DNA from: Clostridiales bacterium
Lineage (GTDB): Bacteria; Bacillota; Clostridia; Saccharofermentanales; Saccharofermentanaceae
DNA: 64,000 nucleotides
Direction of reading: 5' to 3'
Assembly (NCBI GenBank): GCA_017527865.1
Contig: JAFXPN010000013.1
Coordinates: 1-64,000, forward strand
Shown: positions 24,127-32,501 of the stretch, piece by piece
How the letters are laid out: the number at the start of each line of letters is the position of its first letter
Numbering within the stretch: position 1 is the first letter of the stretch
Notes under the pieces: model-generated
Database searches by the model: none
Told to the model about the DNA's origin: nothing
Seen by the model: the letters and a program-made list of their open reading frames with translations, nothing else
Position numbers and translations under genes: made by a program

Positions 24127-25533
24127 CTATCCCTTTGCTATAAACTCTGAATTGCTGAACAGCTCTGCGCTGTCGAATTCCGTTTTTGTCTTTGAGTCGT
24201 AGTATACATATGCGGGAGGCCGTTTGCCTACGAGCATGTTGGTCTCGTCTTTAAGTCTGTCATAGGAATCCCGTCTGCCGTTAAGAAGCCGGGTTACCGG
24301 ACGTGTCAGTATCTCTGATACTGTCTCGACTTTGCCGCCTATGTCAAGACTTACGGATTTGCTGAACAGGCTCATTCCGACTGTCGGCACCGCAACGCAG
24401 GCTATGATCAGGATAACGAATTCGTAGCGTGAATGAAGCAGATCCGTTAAGAGCTCATATAATCCGAACAGGAATCCGCCGAAAGCCGCCAAAACAAGGA
24501 TCCATGCAAGTACATCGACGACCCTGTGAAGTATAAGGCGCAAGATCCTTTTAAAACGGGATACAGGGAGGTAGCCGTCGGCTTTGCCTGTCTGACCGTT
24601 GACTGCGATCCTGTAATTGTCTCCTTTGTACTTATAGTTAAGGAACCAGACGGGATAAAGAGAGTAGGTCTGATCTATGTCGTAAGGTCTTACGCCGCAG
24701 GCTCCGATGCTGACAGAATCATATCCGTTAAGGGAAATTAACGCTGTCTCCTTGCCATAGCGTTCCATCCTTGTAAGGATACGGTCTGTGAGCTTGTCCG
24801 GCGTAAGGTTGAACTTCTGCGCGTAAAAGCCCTGAAGGAAAGATGCGTTGAAAGGCTCTTTCTCCGATGCATCAAAAGGTTCAATCGCTTCCATGAGCTC
24901 ATCGGCGATCTCGGCGGAACCGTCAAAAGGAACGTTGTTGTATTTAACATCGAAGTCCGACATCAAAACATATTTGTCAGTGTGTCCGAGTTTGTTTTTG
25001 AATCCGTCTCCTCTGATACTCACTGCGCACCTGGAACTAACTGTCCAGAAGGGGACATAGATGCCTGTTATCTTCTCGAGGTTGTATTTGTTGTAGTAAT
25101 CGCGTGGCACGTATCTGCGGGTCTTGGCGAACTCTACGAACTTCTCTTCCGCTTCTTCTCTGGTGATCTTAAACGGGATTATGTAGTCCGGTCTGAACTG
25201 GCGGGAAAGTCTTCGCGTGATAACGGCGGGAGAGCCGCAGAAAGTACAGAATGTCGAGACAGTATCGTTATCGGTGATCAGGACTGCTCCGCAGTTATCG
25301 CAGACTATCTCATTCTTATCGGCTTCTTCTTCGCCGGCATTGCCGTCATCAGCAGGCCGTATCTGTTCCAGGACTTCCAGCTTGACGGGACTGTAGGTGT
25401 TCTCGCAGAAACTGCAGGACATAAGTCCGATCCCGGGATTAAAGATCAGTTTTCCTCCGCACGAAGGGCACTTATGTGTTTGTGATGTGATAATATCCGA
25501 GTTATCCGGCACAACAGACGGGTGATCATTCAT
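24127..25533 (-). CDS. TFIIB-type zinc-ribbon membrane protein
   Basis: The 468-residue protein has two zinc ribbons (CPSCGGKLIFNPGIGLMSCS with FCEN at about 22-45; CDNCGAVLI and FCTFCGSPAV at 78-105), then a soluble beta-rich domain that begins PDYIIPFKITREEAEEKF and includes GIYVPFWTVSS, and PVWFLNYKYKGDNYRIAVNG followed by two membrane helices near 335-395. The same architecture appears in the gene at 51040-52137 (GIYLPYWTYDA, PIWISNFKFN, NGQTGRIAGKSP), so the two are paralogs. Their molecular function is unknown. It overlaps the ProC-like gene by 4 bases and is its operon partner. Confidence 0.8.
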   Translation of the reverse strand: MNDHPSVVPDNSDIITSQTHKCPSCGGKLIFNPGIGLMSCSFCENTYSPVKLEVLEQIRPADDGNAGEEEADKNEIVCDNCGAVLITDNDTVSTFCTFCGSPAVITRRLSRQFRPDYIIPFKITREEAEEKFVEFAKTRRYVPRDYYNKYNLEKITGIYVPFWTVSSRCAVSIRGDGFKNKLGHTDKYVLMSDFDVKYNNVPFDGSAEIADELMEAIEPFDASEKEPFNASFLQGFYAQKFNLTPDKLTDRILTRMERYGKETALISLNGYDSVSIGACGVRPYDIDQTYSLYPVWFLNYKYKGDNYRIAVNGQTGKADGYLPVSRFKRILRLILHRVVDVLAWILVLAAFGGFLFGLYELLTDLLHSRYEFVILIIACVAVPTVGMSLFSKSVSLDIGGKVETVSEILTRPVTRLLNGRRDSYDRLKDETNMLVGKRPPAYVYYDSKTKTEFDSAELFSNSEFIAKG

Positions 25534-26360
25534 GTTTCTGCTGTTTCCTGTGTTTCTCCGAAGAGTTCCGCTGCTTTCTGTGCAGTCATCTCACGTTTGG
25601 CCAATGTCTTGTCAAACAGTTCTCTCGCCGTATCCGGGAACTTGTCATATATGACCTTCGTGCCTTCTTCCGTTATTCCTCCCTTGGTCGCAACTCTTGA
25701 TACAATCTCATCAAACGATAATCCTTTTTGCAGCATAAGATCACCGGTTGCGCTCATCGTATTAAGGACCATCCTTATTATCTGTTCGCGTGGCAGTTCC
25801 GTATGTTCTTCGGCAGATGAACAGATAACATCAAAGACTGAAGCGATGAATCCCGGCATGCAGCTGACCAATTCAGATCCCATGCCGGCTTCCTTCTCGG
25901 GAAGCTCGATCACTTCGCCGATACAGGACAGCAGCGATTCCAGCTTCTGTCTGTCGTCATTGCTTACCAGATCATTGTAACAGACGATAGTTTGAGATCT
26001 TTCAATCTCGGCTGTAACGCTCGGAATGACTTTTGCTGTCCTGCAGTTAACGACCTCTTTGATAAGAGCGAAAGGAATGCTTCCGTTCAGTGTGACAAGC
26101 AATGCGTCTTTTTTGAGATGAGGACCGATATCCGATAAGACCGTTCTCATGTCCGAAGGCCTTACACAAACGAAAATGATATCTGACATCCGAGCCAGTT
26201 CGGAATTACTGCAGATAACGGCAGCATTCCGGGCTTCTTCGAGCTTTTCCTGTGTCCTGTTTGCGGCATAGAGATCACCGGGGCCGGTGATGCCTGACCT
26301 GAAAAACTTCCAAAGCAGCATTTTCCCCATGCTGCCGTATCCGATTATGCCAACCTTCAT
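25530..26360 (-). CDS. Pyrroline-5-carboxylate reductase-like protein (ProC/ComER)
   Basis: The 276-residue protein has an N-terminal Rossmann fold (KVGIIGYGSMGKMLLWKF) and NRTQEKLEE, where a basic residue suggests NADPH, and a C-terminal P5CR dimerisation domain with VATKGGITEEGTKVI in place of the canonical TSPGGTT motif. The altered motif and the pairing with a zinc-ribbon protein suggest a ComER-type or other imine/oxoacid reductase rather than the housekeeping proline enzyme. The gene is the first of a minus-strand pair with the zinc-ribbon gene. Confidence 0.78.
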   Translation of the reverse strand: MKVGIIGYGSMGKMLLWKFFRSGITGPGDLYAANRTQEKLEEARNAAVICSNSELARMSDIIFVCVRPSDMRTVLSDIGPHLKKDALLVTLNGSIPFALIKEVVNCRTAKVIPSVTAEIERSQTIVCYNDLVSNDDRQKLESLLSCIGEVIELPEKEAGMGSELVSCMPGFIASVFDVICSSAEEHTELPREQIIRMVLNTMSATGDLMLQKGLSFDEIVSRVATKGGITEEGTKVIYDKFPDTARELFDKTLAKREMTAQKAAELFGETQETAET

Positions 26361-26481
26361 CAGTTTCTCTTATATTTGTCCAACTGTTTCTGTCTTATAT
26401 ACAAAGGATTATAACATAACAGGAATACGCCCTATCATGCACTGGAATGGTATAATGATTTAATGGAGATTATAAGAATAA

Positions 26482-27732
26482 ATGAATGTATTCCTATGTG
26501 AATCAAATCGAATTAAGCGTTATCTGTCCCCAAAGATCGTTAACGTTGTTGTTGTTTTATTGGGAGTCTTAAAGTTAATTCTTTACGGCCTGGATAGTCT
26601 TTCTGTTGAGAACTCTGATTGGCAAGCTTATGAATTGACTGCTAATTATTCCTTTGGTTTTATCAAGAGAGCTTTATTGGGTACTATTGTCAGATTTATG
26701 GCGGATAATATGAGTTTGGGGTATTCTGATTCTGTTTATCTGTTTATGCTGCTGGAAGAGATCATTTTTACTATTATCATGTTTTCTCTGGCTTTATGCT
26801 TGGTTAATAAGTTTAAAGACCCTAATCTGAATCTTATTGTTCTTTTGTTTTTGTCGACCGATATTGTGGGTTTTTATTATTTTGACTGGGGAGAACCTGA
26901 TATTCTGTTAATGTCCCTCACTGTTATAGCCTGTATTTTGATAATCAGGGATAAGGCCTTGTGGCTTGTTCCTCTGTTATCGGCTTTGTGTGTCTTGATT
27001 CACGAAGGGTATGTATCGATGTACTTTGGTTTGGTGATTGCTTTATTGTGTATTAAGTGGATCAGTGAGTCAGGAAAGAATAGAGCTCGCTTTTTTGTAA
27101 CAATGATGATTACAGGGTTGTTGTGTACTTCTCTCTTTTTGTATTTCTATTTATATTCAGAAAAAGCATTTACTATTACTTCCCAAGAGTTTGTAGATTA
27201 TTCGGTTGAAGCGCTCGGATCGACACTGACATCCGAAATGAATCTTTTAAGTGCATTTTGGAACATAGGTACACCTGCTTTTGCAATGTGGGAGAATGGA
27301 GTTCCGACTTTGGAATTTTGGTATAGGATGATAGTTGTTTTATTTGCAGCAGTCTTATGTCTTCCATTGGTGTTTTACAAATTCAGTATATGGAAAAGGA
27401 TTATCATTAGCGAGAAGAATAAGTTTAATCGTTTTATATATCTGTTTTGTGCCTCATTTTTCATACTGACAATCCCTTTGATTGTTTTACATACTGATGA
27501 GGGTCGATGGTTCTATGACCTTGTTTTCCAGGAATTTATGCTGTTGTTCTGTATTTATATAATGGATCATAAAAACGTACGGTCTATAGTTTCCAATACG
27601 GTAAAATGCAATGCTTTGAATATGATCATACTCATTTTCTATTGTGTCTTTTTTATTAGGCCTAACAAGCAAGCTATTGATGATATGATAGCTGATGCGG
27701 CCAGCTTAATTCTTCATATTATCTATTCTTAA
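26482..27732 (+). CDS. AT-rich polytopic membrane protein, GT-C-like
   Basis: This 416-residue protein has about ten membrane helices. Early on it reads NYSFGFIKRALLGTIVRFM, a pattern shared with families of uncharacterised bacterial membrane proteins that look like GT-C glycosyltransferases or polymer-forming enzymes, then FDWGEPDILLMSL and LIHEGYVSMYFG. An acidic or histidine residue at the start of outer loops supports that idea but does not prove it. Its codons are much richer in A and T (TTT, TTA, ATT) than its neighbours, so it was probably acquired. It ends just before the tmRNA terminator, that is, on the 3' side of ssrA, a common integration site. I see no integrase or duplicated att site. 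Confidence 0.6.
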   Translation: MNVFLCESNRIKRYLSPKIVNVVVVLLGVLKLILYGLDSLSVENSDWQAYELTANYSFGFIKRALLGTIVRFMADNMSLGYSDSVYLFMLLEEIIFTIIMFSLALCLVNKFKDPNLNLIVLLFLSTDIVGFYYFDWGEPDILLMSLTVIACILIIRDKALWLVPLLSALCVLIHEGYVSMYFGLVIALLCIKWISESGKNRARFFVTMMITGLLCTSLFLYFYLYSEKAFTITSQEFVDYSVEALGSTLTSEMNLLSAFWNIGTPAFAMWENGVPTLEFWYRMIVVLFAAVLCLPLVFYKFSIWKRIIISEKNKFNRFIYLFCASFFILTIPLIVLHTDEGRWFYDLVFQEFMLLFCIYIMDHKNVRSIVSNTVKCNALNMIILIFYCVFFIRPNKQAIDDMIADAASLILHIIYS

Positions 27733-27747
27733 ACTTGACTTTCAATG

Positions 27748-27775
27748 AAAAACCCGCAAACGTAGTGTTTACGGG
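27748..27775 (-). terminator. Terminator of the tmRNA gene
   Basis: On the minus strand CCCGTAAAC and GTTTGCGGG form a 9-bp stem with one mismatch or wobble and a 5-base loop, followed by TTTTT. Confidence 0.88.
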
Positions 27776-27783
27776 CGTTCTTG

Positions 27784-28158
27784 TGGTGGAGGTGAGGAGA
27801 ATCGAACTCCTGTCCGAAACCATATCCTCCGGGACATCTCCGGGTGCAGACAGTGTTTGTAAGATTCCCTTTGGACAGAACCCGCTGTCAGGTATGCCCG
27901 CCGGTAGCTTCATGGATACAACAGACGCTCAAAGCTTTGCGAATGAGGTTTCCCCGTTTAACCTCTCCCGGGTAAGGTCTGCCGGCATACGTCTTTCAAA
28001 GATGGCAGAAGGTCAAAGAAGACGGTAGCTTAGATCAAGCTGCTACAAGCATTTCAGAATCAGCAATTACTTGCTATTCCCGTTTTTTAAGGTGGCCAAC
28101 GAGAATCCACCACCCGCTTTCCCGATATCAACGACCCCGTCGAAACCGGTGCACCCCC
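27784..28158 (-). ncRNA. ssrA: tmRNA (ssrA)
   Basis: The minus strand starts GGGGGTGCACCGG and ends CACCTCCACCA with an encoded CCA. The 5' GGGGGTG pairs with 3' CACCTCC (one G-U), and the T-arm AGGAG-TTCGATT-CTCCT is intact, giving the alanine-tRNA-like domain. The internal reading frame ends GCTGATTCTGAAATGC with LVAA-stop: the last nine tag residues are ADSEMLVAA (28064-28035), with the true resume codon one or two positions earlier possible. tmRNA rescues stalled ribosomes together with SmpB and tags proteins for ClpXP. The total length of 375 bases is normal. The tag end LVAA differs from the usual ALAA. Confidence 0.95.
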
Positions 28159-28176
28159 ATTTAAAAGGTGAGATTT

Positions 28177-28205
28177 AAGCTATCACATATAAGTATTGAC
28201 GTCAA
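28177..28205 (-). promoter_or_regulatory. Possible tmRNA promoter
   Basis: TTGACG (28205-28200 on the minus strand) and TAGCTT (28182-28177) are 17 bases apart, about 20 bases before the mature 5' end. The -10 is poor, so this is tentative. Confidence 0.4.
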
Positions 28206-28206
28206 G

Positions 28207-28677
28207 TTAATTAAAATCGTCGAAGCCTAAGTCCTTAGAGACATCGTAAGGCTGGAAAGGATCATTGTTGACGGCCTTGTCCCAGCGCTCCTTCTGTGCT
28301 GCTTCCTCTTCCTGCTGAGCGATGGCTGCCGCAGCCTGCTTAGCGATGTCGGCTGCTTCATAGGGATTGAGGACGGCTTCCATTCCGCAGTAGATGCATT
28401 TGATCTTGAAGTTGCCGGATCTTTGAGCATTGCGCCCGCAGTTAGGGCAATTCATTCCTTTGAGCATTACGCGTCCTGAAGCTTCGATGTTAAGTGCCTC
28501 GGTGATCGCTTCATCGAGCATCTCGTTTGTGTATCCGTTCTTCTGGAACATGATCCACATGGCATGAACCAGCGTCTCCAGAGTCTCGAGCCTCTTGCCT
28601 GTGCTCTCGGAAGTTATTGTGCCGTCTACCGACGAGATCGTATCGTAGCCTTCATATTCGTTGTTTGAACCTATCAT
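28207..28677 (-). CDS. Small zinc-ribbon protein of unknown function
   Basis: The 156-residue soluble protein has a helical N-terminal half (about 25-70, TLETLVHAMWIMFQKNGYTN), then one zinc ribbon (CPNCGRNAQRSGNFKIKCIY with CGM, about 77-98) and an Ala/Gln/Glu helix (QAAAAIAQQEEEAAQK) followed by an acidic end. No enzyme motif is visible. A good ribosome site (AAGGAG) precedes the ATG on the minus strand. It sits between an amidase-like gene and ssrA. I do not recognise the family. Confidence 0.6.
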   Translation of the reverse strand: MIGSNNEYEGYDTISSVDGTITSESTGKRLETLETLVHAMWIMFQKNGYTNEMLDEAITEALNIEASGRVMLKGMNCPNCGRNAQRSGNFKIKCIYCGMEAVLNPYEAADIAKQAAAAIAQQEEEAAQKERWDKAVNNDPFQPYDVSKDLGFDDFN

Positions 28678-28713
28678 GATTAATCTCCTTGATTATATCC
28701 TGCTTGTATTCTA

Positions 28714-29811
28714 TCAATAATGCCCGCCGCAAAAAACTGCTATTGCCTGAGCGACTGCGACCATGTTGTCTTCGTTGACCAGTATTGCTTCATCATCGCT
28801 GTTTGATAAGAAGCCAAGACTGATCTGAAGAGATCTTACACTGTTTGCATAATTAAGACCCGTGTATTGGTTTGTTGCCCGTACCGCATTGACTTCGAGT
28901 CCTTCCGCTTCCGCAACTTCCTCAGCCAGATCGTTGGCGTAAGCAGGGGAGGTATCGGTGAAGCTGCCCGTATCGGGATAATATACCCTTACACCTGAAG
29001 ACGCGGAGTCGCCCGCGGCATCTGCATGTATCCTAAGAAACAGATCGGCCTGCGCTTCCACAGCCTGCTCGGCTCTTTCCTGATTCGAGATGTTCACATC
29101 ATCGGTATCTCTCGTGAGGATTACCTGTGCGCCGCATTGTTCAAGGTAATCGGCGATACGGAGAGAGTACTGTAAAGTGAGCTCATATTCCGGCGTTCCG
29201 GTTACGACACCCGTTGTCCCGCTCGTGCAGCGGGCTTTGGTGGCCGACAGCCAGGATGCGTATAATTCCTGTTCGTTGTCCGTTGTCTGCTGATGACCGG
29301 GATCTATTACGACAGTGAGCCCCGTGAGATCGGGATAGTCTGCCGCGAGAGGCACGTGAGTCGGCTCGGGTACAGGCGTAGCAGTAGGTTCGGGCGTTGG
29401 CGTGGGAGTGGCGGTCGCTTCGGTCTGTTCCGTTACGGCAGCGGTCTCAACCGTTTCCTGTAAAGACTCTCCCTCCGGCGCGAAAAGCTTATCCTTCACT
29501 CTCCAGAACATCACACCGCACCCTATGAGCAAAACGGCGGCGACAACACCTGCAATTGTGTTCGTTACGCTCTTCTTGAGCTTCTTCTTTGCAGGCGCGG
29601 GTGCAGTCTCATGCACCGGTTCCTGAACGGTCTTTGCGGGTTTTTCTGAGTTAAGTCCGTTTGATTCGTATGCCGAGATCAGCTTTATGATCATCTGTTC
29701 CTGCTGCTGCGGCGAAGCGCCTGCAAGGTGTGCCTGCAGCGATGCCCTTTGTTCGGGCGTCATACTGCGAATTATCTGTTCAAACTTGCGTTTAGATTCT
29801 TCTGATATCAT
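28714..29811 (-). CDS. N-acetylmuramoyl-L-alanine amidase-like protein, catalytic Glu missing
   Basis: The 365-residue protein has a cytoplasmic N-terminal segment (about 1-75), one membrane helix (about 82-105, IAGVVAAVLLIGCGVMFW), a Thr/Pro/Glu wall-spanning linker (PTPTPEPTATPVPEPTH) and an extracellular Amidase_3 domain (about 168-365). The zinc ligands are present: VVIDPGHQ, PEYELTL and LRIHAD. The usual catalytic motif near the end is VExGFxSN, but here it reads LQISLGFLSN, so Glu is Ser. It may be an inactive peptidoglycan-binding or regulatory form. It is divergently oriented to the GT2 gene. Confidence 0.85.
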   Translation of the reverse strand: MISEESKRKFEQIIRSMTPEQRASLQAHLAGASPQQQEQMIIKLISAYESNGLNSEKPAKTVQEPVHETAPAPAKKKLKKSVTNTIAGVVAAVLLIGCGVMFWRVKDKLFAPEGESLQETVETAAVTEQTEATATPTPTPEPTATPVPEPTHVPLAADYPDLTGLTVVIDPGHQQTTDNEQELYASWLSATKARCTSGTTGVVTGTPEYELTLQYSLRIADYLEQCGAQVILTRDTDDVNISNQERAEQAVEAQADLFLRIHADAAGDSASSGVRVYYPDTGSFTDTSPAYANDLAEEVAEAEGLEVNAVRATNQYTGLNYANSVRSLQISLGFLSNSDDEAILVNEDNMVAVAQAIAVFCGGHY

Positions 29812-29890
29812 CCTTCTTGCTCATCCGTAAAAAAAGTATGTTAAACTATCTTATGAAATTATACATTAAATCTTAAGATTCGGAGCGAAA

Positions 29891-30598
29891 ATGGAAGATA
29901 GTCTTTATATTGTAATGCCCGCGTATAACGAAGAGGAGAATATCGAATCGGTCGTGAAGGAGTGGCATGAAGTCGTTGCAGGCATCGGTCCGGAGTCCAG
30001 ACTTGTTATCGTGAACGACGGAAGTAAGGATCACACATATGAAAAGCTTCTGGAACTGAAGGATTCATATCCTCAGCTTGAACCTCTTACCAAACCTAAT
30101 TCCGGACACGGCGCGACCGTTCTCTTTGCATATAATTACGCTGTTGAGAAGAAGGCGGACTATATATTCCAGACTGATTCCGACGGGCAGACCCTGCCTT
30201 CAGAGTTTCCGCCTTTCTGGGCTGACCGTAAGCTTTACGATGCTATCATCGGACACAGGAATCACAGGGAAGACGGCTTCTCGCGCAAAGTAGTCACTAA
30301 AGTCCTGAAGCTCGTTATAAGGCTTACTTTCGGTGTTACCGTTGTTGATGCGAACACTCCTTACAGGCTGATGCCGAGGGCGGTTCTTGAGAAGTATCTG
30401 CCGAAGATCCCCAAGGATTTCAACCTCTCGAATGTCATGCTTTCAGTCCTGCTCGTTAAGAACAAAGAGAATGTGAAGTTTGTGCCGATAACGTTCCGAC
30501 CGAGACAGGGAGGAGTCAATTCCATCAACCTTAAGAAGATCTTCAAGATCGGCAGACAGGCTGTGAGGGATTTCAGGCGTCTCAACAGATCGATATAA
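29891..30598 (+). CDS. Glycosyltransferase family 2
   Basis: The 235-residue GT-A glycosyltransferase starts YIVMPAYNEEENI, with VIVNDGSKD (nucleotide-binding DxS), FQTDSDGQ (DxD-type metal site) and GHRNHREDG. It has no clear C-terminal membrane helices, so it resembles the soluble dolichol-/undecaprenyl-phosphate sugar transferase type. GGAGCG precedes the start. Two bases separate it from the next gene, so it heads an operon with the SprT-like, HAD and envelope genes. The sugar donor is unknown. Confidence 0.9.
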   Translation: MEDSLYIVMPAYNEEENIESVVKEWHEVVAGIGPESRLVIVNDGSKDHTYEKLLELKDSYPQLEPLTKPNSGHGATVLFAYNYAVEKKADYIFQTDSDGQTLPSEFPPFWADRKLYDAIIGHRNHREDGFSRKVVTKVLKLVIRLTFGVTVVDANTPYRLMPRAVLEKYLPKIPKDFNLSNVMLSVLLVKNKENVKFVPITFRPRQGGVNSINLKKIFKIGRQAVRDFRRLNRSI

Positions 30599-30599
30599 T

Positions 30600-31073
30600 A
30601 TGGCGTTTAACAGGAACATCTACAATACCCGTTACGATATCGAGCAGAAGAATCTGCCCGCGCGTTTTTATGAGACTCCGAAGGACGTCATCGCGAGCAT
30701 ACTTGAACCCGGAAACGACACATTTTACAAGCTCTATAAGCTGTTGATAGAGAGGGCAGGCGAGCAGTTTCCATATTCAAAGGAGCAGTTTGCCACCCAT
30801 TGTTTTAAGTATTCTGACGGCACTTTCGGCTGCTTTGTGACACTGCCTTCTCCCGAATCGGTGATGCTCTGCGCGCACATAGTCTATATCTTTAAACCGG
30901 ATCTGAGCCTTCTCATGTATTTTACCGTCGAGACGGACGAATTCATCGGGAAAAAGAGTTATAAACTCTGTTCGGTATCTTCTTCCGGGAAACACACGGT
31001 ACACGGCAGCTGTTCCGCCCAGGCATCGGTCATAATCGGAAAGATACGTCAGATCCTGGCTGATAAGCAGTAA
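30600..31073 (+). CDS. Conserved hypothetical protein
   Basis: This 157-residue protein shows no motif I recognise. It is hydrophilic, without signal or membrane segments. The middle contains a beta-rich region (HCFKYSDGTFGCFVTLPS, AHIVYIFKPDLSLLMYFTVE) typical of small globular proteins. It has no ribosome site of its own and starts one base after the GT2 stop, so it is translationally coupled. It lies 4 bases before the SprT-like gene. Confidence 0.55.
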   Translation: MAFNRNIYNTRYDIEQKNLPARFYETPKDVIASILEPGNDTFYKLYKLLIERAGEQFPYSKEQFATHCFKYSDGTFGCFVTLPSPESVMLCAHIVYIFKPDLSLLMYFTVETDEFIGKKSYKLCSVSSSGKHTVHGSCSAQASVIIGKIRQILADKQ

Positions 31074-31077
31074 TCTC

Positions 31078-31779
31078 ATGCAAAAGACCATAATTCTGAA
31101 CGGAGTCCGGATCGATTATGAATTGACCCGCAAACGTGTAAGGAATCTTAACCTTCGCGTGGCAGGCGACGGAACGGTAAAAGTATCCTGCCCTTATCAT
31201 GCGGGCAACGCCGAGGTTGAGCAGTTCCTGCGGTCCAATTCTGATTTCATCTTCCGGGCAGTCGAGAAGGTCAATGCCCGGATCGATAATGCGGCCCGGC
31301 CGAAGGAATACTCCGACGGTGAACAGGTCAATGTCTTTGGGGAGCGCTGTACCATGCATGTAAGCCGCGATTACACATTCCGCGGAGTTCGCTATGAGTA
31401 TCCCGATGTCTATGTCAGGGCGCAGTCTCCCGAACAGGCCTGCCGCGCTTATGAGACCTGGCGCCGGCGTGCATTAAGGGACAAGATCGCCGAGATGCTC
31501 GGATATTATTATCCGATGTTCGCCGTAAAGGGTGTAGATCCGCCTTCAAAGGTTACATTCCGGACTATGTCATCCAGATGGGGAGTGTGCCAGCCTTCCA
31601 CAGGGAAACTGACATTTAACTACAATCTGTTTGAGACTCCGGAAGAACTCATTGCTTACGTTGTCGTACATGAGTTGGCCCATTTTCTTGAGGCGAATCA
31701 TTCGGAAAGATTCTGGGCGCATGTGGCAGATGTAATGCCTGATTATAAGATAAGAAGAAAGGCTCTGGGTGATTACTGA
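31078..31779 (+). CDS. YgjP/SprT-like metallopeptidase-fold protein
   Basis: The 233-residue protein has the zincin motif VVHELAHFLEANHSERFWAH near its end, which supplies two zinc histidines (HELAH), and a third histidine in NHSERFW. MSSRWGVCQPSTGKLTFNYN is the region before it. This is the DUF45/YgjP (M48-like) family. Substrates are unknown in most bacteria. Its stop overlaps the HAD gene start (TGATG). Confidence 0.88.
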   Translation: MQKTIILNGVRIDYELTRKRVRNLNLRVAGDGTVKVSCPYHAGNAEVEQFLRSNSDFIFRAVEKVNARIDNAARPKEYSDGEQVNVFGERCTMHVSRDYTFRGVRYEYPDVYVRAQSPEQACRAYETWRRRALRDKIAEMLGYYYPMFAVKGVDPPSKVTFRTMSSRWGVCQPSTGKLTFNYNLFETPEELIAYVVVHELAHFLEANHSERFWAHVADVMPDYKIRRKALGDY

Positions 31780-32453
31780 TGTATAAGCTCTGTATATTTG
31801 ATCTGGACGGAACCGTACTTAATACGATCGGAGGGCTGACGCATGCTCTTAATGCTGCGCTGGCGAAGAACGGACTTCCGGAGAAGTCGCGTGAAGAAGT
31901 GACGCTTATGATAGGTAACGGGACAAGGAAACTCATCGAGCGCGCGGTCAGCGGCTTGCCCGGAGGAGATGAGCTTTTCGCGAAGGTGCTGGCCGATTAC
32001 AGGGAATTCTATGATGCGAATTACTCTTACGACACTTATCCTTATGACGGTATTCCCGGTATGCTGAAGGCGCTCAATGATTCCGGTGTTAAGTGCGCAG
32101 TGGTTACCAACAAGCCGGATCTTCCCGCCAAAGGACTCATAAAGGAGAACTTCGGGGAACTTATAGCCGTAACTTACGGAAATGTTCCCGATGTGCCTGT
32201 CAAGCCGGATCCGACGTTTGTATTCAGGGTTATGGATGAGCTCGGTCTTGAACCTTCCGATTGCTGCTATATAGGCGATTCCGATGTGGATATAAAGACT
32301 GCCCGTAATGCCGGTATCGATGCGGTCAGTGTTGACTGGGGATTCAGAACTCATGAGTTTTTGCTCAAGTCAGGGGCGCAGATCATTTTCTCAGAGCCTT
32401 CAGAGCTTCTTCGATATCTTCTTGATGATCCTACGATATCCGCGATCCTGTGA
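31779..32453 (+). CDS. HAD phosphatase, phosphoglycolate-phosphatase-like
   Basis: This 224-residue HAD hydrolase has motif I FDLDGTVLNT, cap-domain helices after it, motif II AVVTNKPD, motif III Lys in PVKPDPTF and motif IV CYIGDSDVDIKTA. The Gph-like arrangement suggests action on phosphoglycolate or another small phospho-sugar. It overlaps the SprT-like gene by one base and is followed after a 48-base gap by the sulfatase-like gene. Confidence 0.9.
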   Translation: MYKLCIFDLDGTVLNTIGGLTHALNAALAKNGLPEKSREEVTLMIGNGTRKLIERAVSGLPGGDELFAKVLADYREFYDANYSYDTYPYDGIPGMLKALNDSGVKCAVVTNKPDLPAKGLIKENFGELIAVTYGNVPDVPVKPDPTFVFRVMDELGLEPSDCCYIGDSDVDIKTARNAGIDAVSVDWGFRTHEFLLKSGAQIIFSEPSELLRYLLDDPTISAIL

Positions 32454-32501
32454 TATACTTGTACGATTGAAAAAGTACAACAGGCAGGGGTGTATATCGA
32501 T

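Noticed and set aside
27735..28028. Plus-strand open frame of 97 codons
   Set aside because: It lies entirely on the tmRNA gene and its terminator.
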